A stretch of 64,000 nucleotides of DNA, taken from assembly GCA_037954325.1 (NCBI GenBank), contig JBBMNZ010000003.1:24866392-24930391 (forward strand), in the 5' to 3' direction. The notes beneath the pieces are model-generated. The model was given only the letters and a program-made list of their open reading frames with translations. It searched no databases and had not been told where the DNA came from. This document shows positions 53,900-63,976 of this stretch, one piece after another (positions within the stretch are counted from its first letter, which is position 1; every line of letters begins with the position of its first letter). The translations under genes and the position numbers were made by a program. The DNA comes from Fistularia commersonii (lineage: Eukaryota > Chordata > Actinopteri > Syngnathiformes > Fistulariidae).

Positions 53900-54950
53900 A
53901 ACAATTCAACCTCTTATTCAAATGAAATATATAGAGATATGAGACCATTCGCCCTGTCATTCACACGTCATGGAGACGCAGTGATTCACCCTCTCATTTA
54001 AAAGTTATATAGAGATTTGCACATATTCACCCTCTCATTCGCATATATAAACATGCAACTATTCATTCTGTCATTCACAAATAATATAACGATTAATAGA
54101 CATGCAACTATTCACTCTGTCATTCACAAATAATATATTGATATGCAACTATTCACCCTGTCATTCACAAATATTATATAAACATGCAACTATTCACTCT
54201 GTCATTCACAAATGATATAATAATATATAGACATGTAACTATTCACCCTCTCATTCACAAATGTTATATAAGTATGCAAATATTTACCCTGTCATTCACA
54301 AATACTATATAAACATGAAACTATTTACCAGGTCATTCACAAATATAAAATAAACATGCAACTATTCACCCTTACAGTCACAAATAATATAATAATATAT
54401 CGACATGCAACTATTCACCCTTTCATTCACAAGTATTATATAAACATGCAGCTATTCACCCTCTCATTCACAAATAATATACAAACATGCAACTATCCAC
54501 CCTCTCATTCACAAATACTATATAAACATGCAACTATTTACCAGGTCATTCACAAATATAACATAAACATGCAACAATTCACCCTCTTCATCACTTATAT
54601 TACATAAAAATGCAAATATTTACCCTCTCATTCACAAATATTATATAAACATGCAACTATAAACTCTGTCATTCACAAATAACATACAGACATGCAACCA
54701 TACACCCTATCATTCACGCGTCACAGGGACCGATAGTGATTCACCCTCTCATATTTCATGCAACATATGGAGATATGCAACATTCACCCCGTCATTCAGA
54801 CTTCATGTAGGGACACAGTGATTCACCCTCGCATTCACACGATATATAGAAATATGCACATTTTCACCCTCTCATTCACAAATAATAAATAGACATGCAA
54901 CTATTCACCCTGTCATTCAAACCCACTGACAATTTAGAGTCTTTACCGAA
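53900..54950. repeat. SINE-derived minisatellite, units of about 37-49 bases, roughly 24 copies
   Basis: The unit reads ATGCAACTATTCACCCTCTC followed by ATTCACAAATATTATATAAA. Copies vary, and two longer variants alternate with shorter ones (those with AATATAATAATATAT). The right end runs into GTCATTCAAACCCACTGACA and ATTTAGAGTCTTTACCGAAC, the next block of the SINE family in minus orientation. The array is therefore an expansion of the SINE's own CACCCTCTCATTCACA segment. Confidence 0.85.
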
Positions 54951-55110
54951 CCTGCTGACGGTTTCTGGACTCAATCAATACCTTCATCTCCATCTATTAT
55001 CTCTTTGTGCTTGTCAGCCGGTTCATCGACAAGTGTTTCACATCAGATGTTGAATCAGCCGGGGATCAAACTCTGAGGCAGCCAATCACAGCGGAGCGTC
55101 AGCGGCAGCA
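54925..55110 (-). mobile_element. SINE remainder at the right edge of the minisatellite
   Basis: GACAATTTAGAGTC, GTTTCTGGACTC and GGGGATCAAACTCTGAGGC correspond in order to the SINE middle and head blocks seen at 8.97-9.2 kb. Confidence 0.55.
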
Positions 55111-55114
55111 TCGT

Positions 55115-55640
55115 TACCACGGCGACCGGAGCAAACCAAACCAAGAAAGCAATCTCGCTCGAATTTCGAATCTCTTACCGAACACGTGGCGCGGCGGTCG
55201 GCCGGGGTTCGTCCGGGTCACGTGACCGCCACAAGAAGTTGGTCGCGGGTTCGACTTGTCCTCATCGACCCCGAGATATCGGGGGTTCGCGCCGCCGGTC
55301 GCCATGGCAAACGTCCGGCCGCCTGCTGGCGGAGAGAAAAAAAAACAACGATATTGATTGACAGGTAAGAAAGTGTTACCATCATGCAACGGCTCCCTGC
55401 CGACGCAAACAGAAATCTCATCGCTTCTCGAAAAACTAGGTTGCGAAACGAGTTCCGTCGGGTAATTAGTTCCATTTAATCCGGTTAAATCCGGCGTGTT
55501 TGTTAGCCGCCGTTACCTCAAAGAAGAAAATGTTTTTGTTTTTTTTTTTTTCAAATATCTTTTTAGCGGCTTGATAAACAACATGCAGGCCGGCGAAAGT
55601 GCAACTGACACTTCGACGACGGGGCGCACAATTAGTCGTC
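55115..55640. other. Unassigned CpG-rich sequence
   Basis: GGTCGCGGGTTCGACTTGTC (55242-55261) resembles a SINE B-box head. No gene is supported. Confidence 0.4.
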
Positions 55641-55642
55641 GT

Positions 55643-55673
<31 letters not shown>

Positions 55674-55684
55674 CACACACACCC
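55643..55684 (+). repeat. (GT)n(CA)n palindromic microsatellite
   Basis: A GT run flips to a CA run at GTGCAC (55671-55676), so the two sides can pair. Confidence 0.9.
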
Positions 55685-55689
55685 CAAAG

Positions 55690-56395
55690 AAGACGCACAA
55701 ACACACCCATCTGCTCCAGCGCTAACCAGCCATCTGCGCTCCGGTGTTTACCTCAACATTAGTGTCTTCCTTTATTTCTGCTACTTTTCTGTTAACGTAT
55801 TTAGATTTATAAAAAGCGTTTTCCGCCGATGTTTGTCGTATTTAGATATTAAATAAACACGGCAACACAAAAGCCGACGGCAATCATTAAATAAAACACG
55901 TCATGTGTTGAAAAGCAAGATCCATTTTGTAGGATTTGGAAAAACAAGGCGTGAGAGTCTTTCTGTGTTCACTCTGATTTGAATCTTCCTTTTTGCTCAA
56001 CACAATGAGAAGAGGGACTGAAAGCATTGATCACTTTGTGGTGCATTAAGGTCGGAATCGATGGATGGTTATTGGTGGGCGCCACGGTGACGCGGCGGTT
56101 AGTGTTCTTCATGTCTGCAAGGTCGCTCCAGGTTCTTACTGCGGTCCGAAAACACGCAGGAGCATCGGAGAATGATCTTATTTATGATACTGTGTCGAGG
56201 CGATGTCGTCTGCACGCTCGGGGTCACAAGGGAGGGGTGGGCCAATCATATTTGCCGTTTGGGAGAGGGGGGGGGGGGTTCAATGAAATACTTTGACCTG
56301 TCAATCACAGGCCTCAGAGGACGTGTGCAAACCATCTCATTCACATCTCCAGACAATTTCAACCGACCTGCTGATTGTTAATGGACTTTGGGAGG
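55690..56395. other. Unassigned sequence with SINE flanks
   Basis: GCCACGGTGACGCGGCGGTT (56081-56100) looks like a SINE A-box head in plus orientation. At 56330-56395, CATCTCATTCACATCTCCAG, ACAATTTCAACCGACCTGCT and GGACTTTGGGAGGGAGATGG are the minus-orientation SINE blocks that lead into the next array. A G10 tract lies at 56269-56278. Confidence 0.5.
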
Positions 56396-57180
56396 GAGAT
56401 GGACAACATGGCGAGAACCCAGGAAGGAGAACATGGGGAGAACCAAGGAAGGAGAACATGGGGAGAGCCAAGGAAGGAGAACATGGAGGGAACCCTGGCA
56501 AGAACTTCTAAGAACATGGAGACACCACAGGGAGAGAACCAAGGTAGGAAAAAATGGAGAGAACCAAGGAAGGACAACATGGTGAGAACCCTGGAAGGAG
56601 AACATGAAGAGAACCCAAGAAAGATAACATGGAGAGAACCAAGGTAGGAGAACATGGGGAGAACCCTGGAAAGAACATCCGAGAACATGGATACACCACA
56701 GGGAGAAAACCCTGGAGGGAGAACATGAAGAGAACCCTGGAAAGAGAACAAGGAGAGAATCAAGGTAGGAGAACATGGAGAGACCCTGGAAGGAGACCAT
56801 GAAAAGAACCAAGGTAGGAGAAGATGGAGAGAACCCTGGCAACTACCTCCAAGAACAAGGAGCAACCACAGGGAGAGAAACAAGGTAGGAGAACATGGAG
56901 AGAACCCTGGAAGGAGAACATGAGGAGAACCCTGGAAAGAGAACATGGCGAGAGACAAGGTAAGAGAACATGGTGAGATCCCTTGCAAGAACCTCCGAGA
57001 ACATGGAGACACCACAGGGAGAGAACCAAGGAAGGAAAAGATGGAGAGAATCAAGGTAGGAGAACATGGGGGGAACCCTGGCAAGAACCTCCGAGAACAT
57101 GGAGACACCACAAGGAGAGAACCCTGGAAGGAGAACATGGAGAGAACCCAAGAAGCAACTTGGAGAAGATGGAGACTCCG
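56396..57180. repeat. SINE-derived 25-bp minisatellite, about 30 units
   Basis: The unit GGAGAACATGGAGAGAACCC (plus TGGAA or AAGGA) repeats at 25-base steps, for example 56426 to 56451. Longer units with AACCTCCGAGAACATGGAGA and CACCACAGGGAGAG recur about five times, giving a second level of organisation. The left flank (GGACTTTGGGAGGGAGATGG) and right flank (GACTCCGCAGGGAGAAAACC, then GTGCTCACCAATGCACCGCC to about 57255) are consecutive blocks of the SINE. Because 25 is not a multiple of three and none of the minus frames has a stop, a 358-codon frame arises with a 25-residue period; it is not a gene. Confidence 0.9.
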
Positions 57181-57260
57181 CAGGGAGAAAACCCTGTCGA
57201 ACCGTGCCAGGAAGTCACTCGCTGTGTGCCGGCTGTGCTCACCAATGCACCGCCTACGGA

Positions 57261-57331
57261 GTGTGTGTTTCTGCGTGTGTGTGTGTGTGTGTGTGTGTGT
57301 GAGCGTGTGCGTATGTGTGTGTGTGTGTGTA
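57261..57331 (+). repeat. (GT)n compound microsatellite
   Basis: GT runs with short interruptions at 57269, 57302 and 57309. Confidence 0.92.
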
Positions 57332-57339
57332 TGAAGGCT

Positions 57340-58200
57340 TATAATCTGCCTATTTACGCCTCGCAAATGTAAGAATACTGGCAGACGTTGTTTTAAACGG
57401 AGGTGACCTTTATCATTTAATGAACACCCAATCAAAGAAAATTACACTAAGTAGGAAGACACAACACTAATATGAATACTGGAAGTCATGCAAAACCCCG
57501 TAATGCTCTTACATGCCTGCGAATGCTCGCATGAATGGACATTTATTAGGATTTTCCTCCCTTTATTTGTCACCGGGGGGATTTTATTCTCCTATCACCG
57601 CGCGGCAAGAAAGTCCTGACGAGGAGTTGTTTGAATTAGTCCGACGGAGGCGTTTCCCGCTCGAGTAACGTGATGCGGCTCCCCCTTCGCTTTCCCTTTA
57701 AACCAGACATAAGACAGTACATATATATATTAAATTAAGATTTAAGTCATCTTTGAAAGAAAGCTCTTGAGACGTTAATAATGAATGAAAGGGGAATAAA
57801 ATATGCAACAAAAAAAGTGACAGAAATTCGTTCAAAGTTAGCGCCGGCGTTTGATACGAGTGAATTAAGAGGCGCCGCCGGGAGATTCCCCGGCGGGCGG
57901 CGGCACATTGTTTTTGGTTTTGATTCGTGCAAAAGAGGAACGTCGTCCCGACACAATGGCTTCATTAACAAGTAAAGCCCCGGCGTTGATAAGAGCAAAA
58001 CGGGAAGGGGAGGAGGCGGCAAAGCCGACGCCACGCGGCTAAGCGGTTCATGCGCGGGCGCTAAAACCCGTTATGATTAGCGAGAGCCGGCCCGAAAACC
58101 CCGGACGCAGGCGAGGATGGAGGGATGTGATGAGCGGCGCTGCGGAGGCGGGTGGAAATGAAAAATGGCCGCCATCACAATCCAGTGACTTGGCGGGATG
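57340..58200. other. Unassigned sequence, CNE-like at 57500-57680
   Basis: 57500-57680 contains CTGCGAATGCTCGCATGAAT (with a near-palindrome), GACATTTATTAGGATTTTCC and ATTTTATTCTCCTATCACCG and is free of repeats. It is a candidate conserved element by composition only. 57780-57980 is also repeat-free. Confidence 0.28.
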
Positions 58201-58204
58201 TAAC

Positions 58205-58862
58205 AACATGCAGGGTTCACGCTTCTCGCTCTCCAACCAATCAACCAAACCAAAGACAAAGGCTCACCTGGATAATCTCCAGCAAGCTACCAAACTAGCT
58301 CGCCGACCTGAGCAGGCTGGCTAGCTAGCTAGCTAGCCTCTCAAAACTCCAGATCCCGACGGCGACCTGAGCAGGCTGGCTGGCTGGCTAGCTCGCCGGC
58401 TAGCCTCTCGAAACTCTGGCCGGTGACCTGAGCCGGCTAGCTGGCTAGCTGGGCTCTCGAAACTCCGGATCCCGACGGTGACCTGAGCAGGCTAGCCGGC
58501 TGGCTAGCTAGCCGGCCAGCCTCTCGGAACTCCGGATCCCAATGGCGCCTAGCAAGACGGCATTTCCATCGGCCGAAATCTTCTTGCTCCTCCTGCTCCA
58601 CCATCTCTCCCTCCACCAAAAATCCATCTCCGACATCCAGCTCCAGCACTCGCCTCCTCACGGCAGCGCGACACTCAGCTGCACACCGGCGAAGCTCCTC
58701 CAGCTTGTCCCTGGACTGGCGCTCATCGCCACAATCTGCAATCATGGACTTCTTCCCAATAACTCTGTGTATGTTCTGTTTCTTCTGTTTTTTACTTGTG
58801 AAGCGTCTTTGAGTGTCTTGAAAAGCACTATAAAAATCCCATGTATTATTATTATTATTATT
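58205..58862 (-). repeat. GCTAGC-rich repeat, copy 2 (longer)
   Basis: Inverted partner of 49918-50345. It starts at TTCTCGCTCTCCAACCAATC and has about four tandem units with CTCTCGAAACTC and runs of GGCTAGCT. It then has GACGGCATTTCCATCGGCCG and, unlike copy 1, 172 extra bases (58580-58751) bounded by CTTC on both sides. It ends with CTTGTGAAGCGTCTTTGAGT, a TATAAAAATCCCATG block and (ATT)n. The extra segment is open on the minus strand, with CGDERQSRDKLEELRRCAAE and EGEMVEQEEQEDFGRW. Confidence 0.85.
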
Positions 58863-58864
58863 AT

Positions 58865-59355
58865 TTCTGGAGTCCAGACGCGTCCCTGGCGGGAGAAAAC
58901 ACATGGGGAGGGATGACGGAAAGCAGAAGTTATAGTAGATGAGTTTGCACGCAAATGTTCTGAGATGCCTCCAGCTTGTTTTGGGCTCCAGGAAGTCGCC
59001 TCCTCCAGGGGACCTTCTCGTTCCCACGGGGGGGTTTGGGGTGACGCAAACATCTGCACCTTAAGCTCCTCGGAGAGGAAGAAGAAGATGACACAACAAA
59101 GTGTTTACAAAGTGTTTCTTGTCATTTGTGGGATTAAAATTCGTACTTTGCTGTTTGCGGTGCAATTGGATTTGTTGATAATCAATAGATTGTGTAAACA
59201 TTATTATAAATGTGAACGTGTGGGCAGTGCAAAGGTAATGGAAATCGGGGTGTGCAACTCACAAAGTTGAGGTGCAAGGATGAGTGCAGCTTGAACGGTG
59301 GTAGTTGCATGTAAAGTGCAGAAAAAGACGAATCTGATGCCAGTCGGTTAGTTCT
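58865..59355 (-). repeat. Probable 3' UTR of the L2/CR1-like LINE at 59.4 kb
   Basis: Plus-strand TCGTACTTTGCTGTTTGCGG, CATTATTATAAATGTGAACG and GCAAGGATGAGTGCAGCTTG are partly shared with 52.4 kb and 20.06 kb. They lie directly before (downstream in LINE sense) the coding fragment. 58865-59090 itself shows no recognisable feature. Confidence 0.45.
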
Positions 59356-59359
59356 TCGG

Positions 59360-59755
59360 TCGTGTCGTTCTACATTTCACACTCCTGTAGCTTCTCTCTG
59401 AAGTCCTTACCGCTCGCTGCAGGCGTCCGGTGCAGAGGTGCTGCCGTAACCTGCTCAGGATGCTCTCAACAAGGCAGGGTAGAAGTTGCTGATGATCTTA
59501 GGCTACGTGCCAAACCTCCCGAGCCTCCGAAGGGAGTACAGCCGCCGTTGAGCCCTCCTGATGGTCTCCTTGGTGTTGAGGGACCAGGTGAGGTCCTCGC
59601 TCATGTGGACAAGCAGGAATTTGAAGCTGCTCAACCTCAAGACCAGACTCTCCTTCCTCATGTCCACTATCATGTCCTTGGTCTTGTCCTTTGCTTTCCT
59701 AACACCATGACTCCAGACTGGCCGCCTCCATCCTGTAGGCCGTTTCATCTCCGCC
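59360..59755 (-). mobile_element. L2/CR1-like LINE reverse-transcriptase C-terminal fragment
   Basis: The minus-strand frame 59503-59748 contains KTKDMIVDMRKES, SFKFLLVHMSEDLTWSLNT and AQRRLYSLRRLGRFG. This is the standard post-catalytic block of fish Jockey/L2/Rex1-type reverse transcriptases (usual wording SFKFLGVHI, a DLTW block, then AQQRLYFLRRL). The catalytic box is absent. Frames before and after are broken, so the fragment is dead. The overlapping plus-strand 132-codon frame is a shadow. Confidence 0.82.
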
Positions 59756-59805
59756 GGTGATGCGTCCTATCACCTCAGATGATTGAAGTTTGATTTATCT
59801 TCTCC

Positions 59806-59849
59806 CTGCGCTGCTTTGCAAGGAGTCTACTCTCTGCAAAGCAGTGCAG
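59806..59849. ncRNA. Stem-loop with 15-base arms (function unknown)
   Basis: CTGCGCTGCTTTGCA (59806-59820) pairs with TGCAAAGCAGTGCAG (59835-59849) with one mismatch around a 14-base loop. This is shorter than a usual microRNA precursor stem. It lies just beyond the LINE fragment. Confidence 0.2.
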
Positions 59850-61010
59850 CTAACGTGAGCTTGCTTCGACCCAAATGTTGACGTTCCTGTGCGAGCCCTG
59901 GAACCCCTGGAGCTCGGATGTCTTCGTTACTCCACTTCCTGCTGCTTCTGTCCATCTTGTTGCAGTAAAAAAGCTGACTGGTGACCACCATGGGCATTAA
60001 AAAATGGCTCTCCGTGGTCCAAAGGAGTCACCAAGCACCTTCAGAAACGGAAATGCCTCCAGCTATAAAAGGGAGCTGCAGTTTGTGGTTCATCTGCAGT
60101 CCAAAAGCACCAAGAAACCGTCTTGTTCCTGCAAAGGCTCTGCCGAAGGCTCCTACGCCGTGGAAAGGTCTACTGTCACACCGGAGACAGATTCGGCCCC
60201 GTCATCAACATCCGCCCCCCTTTTTCCGCGTTGATAACGATGTTCCTGTCCTCTGACTCGGACGCCAACCAGCGAGGAGGAGATGTAGCCGGAGTGATCA
60301 GAATGAAACATTTCGCCGAGGATCCGGCAGCTCCTTTCTCCATTTTGGAAAGTGCTTTAATTATTTCCCCGCTGAGCGTCTGTTCTCACATCTTGTCCGT
60401 GTCCCTCGCAGCCAAAAAGGACATGTGATTGTATTTTCGGGGCCTCCTCCGTCCTCCTGAGCGACTCCCCCCCCCCCGTCAGCGGACTGATGAGGTCGGA
60501 AGAAACGGCTCCCCGGAGGCTTGCCGGCGCCGCCGTGGCCTCGGCGGCATGACGATTAACCAAAGGAGCGAGAAGAGAAGGGACGTTATTTGTTTTCTCG
60601 AAAATTAGGGTGGACGGCGGCGACCAAGCAAGCAGCTGCTGGAGGTTGGGCTCCTTAAGAAGAAAAATACAGCCTCACATCCAACCTTCATGTTGAATTT
60701 AAGTGTGTGTTTTGTCTCTCTTAAGCTGCGATTCGGTCAGAATGTGAACCCGTTGGTCGGGGGATGCTTCACACTCTTCCATGATCTGTGCAGTCTTTTT
60801 TTTTTTTTTTTTTTTTGTATTTTTATATAAAAAAAGAGATATCCTTCCAGAGCGCAAGATTTGAGAAGAATGTAAAATCCTTATTCTACAAAAACTGAAT
60901 CCCTAACTACAAACTCAAGGTCGCGTCATTTTACGTTCCTCGCAAGAACATCTTAAAAGGTCCAATTGTCTTGAAATAAATAAGTCAAACGACGCCATGA
61001 AATCGCAGTG
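59850..61010. other. Unassigned sequence, no gene supported
   Basis: Overlapping frames at 59981-60256 and 60123-60428 have no motif. A T-tract lies at about 60797-60816. Confidence 0.4.
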
Positions 61011-61017
61011 TATCTTC

Positions 61018-61190
61018 GACGTTGTTGCTGCTGTTGTTCTCTCTGCTGTCTATTTATTTGTGGATGTCTTTTAGTTTTTTTTTCCTAATTGTCTCTCGAT
61101 TTATATTCATATTCATATTATCTGACACTTATAACTGTTACACTGCTGTGACAAAAGAATCTCCCCTATGGGGATCAATAATGTCGATGC
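61018..61190 (+). repeat. LINE 3' end (GGGGATCAATAA family), copy 4
   Basis: GACGTTGTTGCTGCTGTTGT, TTTGTGGATGTCTTTTAG, ATAACTGTTACACTGCTGTG and CCCTATGGGGATCAATAATG occur in the family's order. Confidence 0.72.
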
Positions 61191-61354
61191 GATTTGTGGA
61201 GTTGTGAAAATACAAATGATCCCCTAAAAGTCCAATGGCTGTTTCAAGCATGATGGGAATGCATAAGTCACATTTTGGATTTGAATGAGTATTTTCAGAG
61301 TTATTTAACATGAAGGAGTAGTTACAGTTATTTTATATTACATTAAGTTACATG

Positions 61355-61520
61355 TACCGTATTTTCCACACTATAAGGCGCACTGGATTATAAGGCGCAC
61401 CTTCAATGAATGGCCTTTTCTAAAACTGTTTTCATATATAAGGCGCACCGCATTATATGGCGCGTAGAACAGAAACTACAGTCGTGGTTGGGGTTGTGTT
61501 ATGCATCCACTAGATGAAGC
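61355..61520. mobile_element. pogo-type TIR fragment (CCGTATTTTCC family), one end only
   Basis: TACCGTATTTTCCACACTAT followed by three AAGGCGCACC-type blocks. The start resembles the ends of the element at 14298-15139 (TACCGTATTTTCACGACCAT, also followed by AAGGCGCACC). No matching right end is found. A short TACGGTACCGTA lies at 61554-61565 and may be a truncated or second terminus. Confidence 0.65.
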
Positions 61521-61569
61521 TGCACTCCCAAAACAAGTTAGTACATTCACAATACGGTACCGTATTGCA

Positions 61570-62185
61570 CACTGCATTTATTCTTTCTGATAAGGAGTAA
61601 TACAAGGATTCGTAATGTTTTGTACTTCTCAATAATATCACTGTTTTTTTTTATTGTTAATATCAGTGCTATTTTTTGATTCACTTGTTTTGAATTTACA
61701 AGTGCATAGCGAGCATTTAAAAGTGGATGATATGTAATGATTATGTTTAATTTTTCTGAAGGTTTTTTTTGTTTTGTTTTGTTTTTTTCCATATTATGTT
61801 ATTCAGATATGAAAGACAGAGTGATTTTGGTAAAAACTTTTGTGAGTGAAAAGTATGCCGTTTGCAATAAAAAAAAAAAAAAGAAATATTTCATTTGCGT
61901 TTAATGTTAAGATTTCAAAGAATGTCAGGCTGAATGGTCGTCTCTCACACATTTTTACCAAATATGACCATCTTTGCAAGAAGTTTGGACGTCCCTGCCG
62001 TAAGACCAACACTGCTTTGTTCACATTCGCCGGTTGTGCCCCATATTGCGTTTTTGCTGCATTCACTTAGAAACTTTTTGCTCCTGATCATGGCAAGTGT
62101 TTTTTTCTAATTTAATTCATTTTGATTTTAAAGTGTATTTATGTCTTAGATACTGACATAATCTGACATATTTCGTCACCGCACA
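61570..62185. other. Unassigned AT-rich sequence
   Basis: The frames at 61803-62066 (minus) and 61846-62070 (plus) overlap on opposite strands and have no motif. Confidence 0.4.
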
Positions 62186-62189
62186 TGGA

Positions 62190-62400
62190 TTCAATGAACT
62201 TTTATTGTCATACCAGCACATCTTACAGTATGTGGTGCGAAATTTGTGCCCAGGTCTGGTCCAAGCCATAAACTAAATAAATAGAAACATAAATAGATAA
62301 ATAAAAAAAAATAAATAAATAAACACAAATAATAATAAAAAAATAAAAAATAAATAAATAAACAAACAAACAGATAAATAAATAAATAAATAAATTCATT
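62190..62400 (-). repeat. Retroposon-like 3' end with (AAAT)n tract
   Basis: CAATGAACTTTTATTGTCAT and GTGGTGCGAAATTTGTGCCC look like an inverted retroposon 3' end. AAATA repeats follow from 62276 to 62396. Confidence 0.5.
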
Positions 62401-62404
62401 GATA

Positions 62405-63830
62405 AAAGAGCAAAATTAAGAAATAAGAGTAAAATGTGAACACGTAAACATGTAAGAGCGACAATTTACTGAAGGCTGAAGCCCTGTCAGCGCTAAATTT
62501 ACCTGTGAAGAAAGGAGGTTTATATTATTATTATTGCACCTATGACAGTGATTTATTGCACCTTGATTTTTTAAAGTGTATGCAGTGCAGGTCGATAGAG
62601 AGTGTATGTGTGTGTGTGTATGTGTGTGTGTGAGAGAGAGAGAGGAGGACATGAGAGTTCCGACTTACTGCCAAAATCAAGCTACGTTGCGCGGTAGGGA
62701 TGGAATTCCGTGGTAAGTCGAGGACCGCTGCATTATAATACTGTCAATATTAGCATTATTAGCAACAACCACCACTACTATATGTTTACTTTCTATCTCT
62801 CCATGCTTTTGCATCGCTCTTTCTTTCTACCTCTCCCGTAAAGCCGGCAGCCGTCCAAGCGTCGGTGTTTCCTGGCGACTGTCGCCAAGTGCCCACTTAT
62901 GGAGAAACATTCATCAACAATCATCTTGAAGATTTCGGTCCAGACCCGCCGTACACGGGAAGAACGGTCACGCGACACCTCTTGACACGTGACGACGGGC
63001 TTCCGAACGAGCATCGCCCCCCGTTTCCGTCGAGAAAACCGAGCTTTATTAAGCGTTTGCACACTTTGACGAAGCCTTGAGGATGCGGCAGCCCTTTTCC
63101 TGTCACGACGTCCTCCCAACAACCCCGTCAATACGCCTCGACGGCGTGTTCATCTTGCCGAGAGGCGTCTTAAACGCACCTCTGACGCTCTCATCTCGAT
63201 GCGGCGATGACAAACAGCCCCGGCGGGTCAAAGGTCAAGCACAGATCGGGCCAAACGCAACACTCCTACAAATGTGACCTTCCATAAAGACATGTCCGAC
63301 GGGGTATTTTGTGTTTCCTCACTCATTTATATTCATTAAAAACTGCAGGGGCACTGAGGAGGGAGGTCAGCCATATTGAGATGGGTGTGTTGTTGTGTTG
63401 TGTGTACATACCGTCACGTAATGCACCATTCAGCCGCTCGTTCACGCCCACGCGCAACTTGGAGCCGTCGACGAACCGGCGTCCTGCTCTCAGACCGTCG
63501 GAGGACGACGGAGAACCTGCGGAGAACACGACACTCCACGCACGATGGCGTTATTTACTTGCAGTCGCGCGATGGCTTTTCGCTGCTTCGCCGGCTGCCG
63601 GGGATCGCAGAGACCGGACCCGAGTTCGGGAAAATGGCCGGGAATGAGAGACGGGGCCGCGTCGAAGGTCGTTGTAAAAAAAAAAAAAAAAAAAGGAGTC
63701 GGTAAAAAAAAAATGAAATTGTTATGTGGCTCTTGAAACAACCAAAGTTCAAATTGTAACAAGCAGGAGATCAAGATGCACAAGGACTGGAACACAAAAA
63801 GAAAAGATCACACAAATAACTCACAAAGAT
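62405..63830. other. Unassigned sequence, no gene supported
   Basis: Contains a GT/GA tract at 62603-62644. Frames at 62793-63131, 63309-63647 and 63376-63705 are mutually overlapping and without motif. GC content rises from 62850 to 63680. Confidence 0.4.
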
Positions 63831-63831
63831 T

Positions 63832-63895
63832 GCACACACACACACACACACACACACATGCGCACACACATGCGCACACACATGCGCACACACAT
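63832..63895 (+). repeat. (CA)n with a nested ATGCGC tandem repeat
   Basis: A CA run is followed by three 14-base units of CACACACATGCGCA type, a second-order repeat inside the microsatellite. Confidence 0.9.
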
Positions 63896-63976
63896 TGCTT
63901 TGGGCAAGAACCAAGACACCCCGGTGTCCTTGGTGCACATTGAAAACTGGAGTCTTTGAGCCTGCAGTGTTGCAGC

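Noticed and set aside
53900..54950. Regularly spaced repeats that could suggest a CRISPR array
   Set aside because: Units are contiguous without unique spacers and derive from a SINE; the genomic context is vertebrate.
56359..57435. 358-codon minus-strand open frame, the longest in the window
   Set aside because: It is the translation of a 25-bp SINE-derived minisatellite plus a CA repeat. The 25-residue period and the open state of several overlapping frames on both strands are artefacts of the stop-free unit.
59362..59760. 132-codon plus-strand frame
   Set aside because: Shadow of the minus-strand L2/CR1-like LINE, whose motifs are clear on the other strand.
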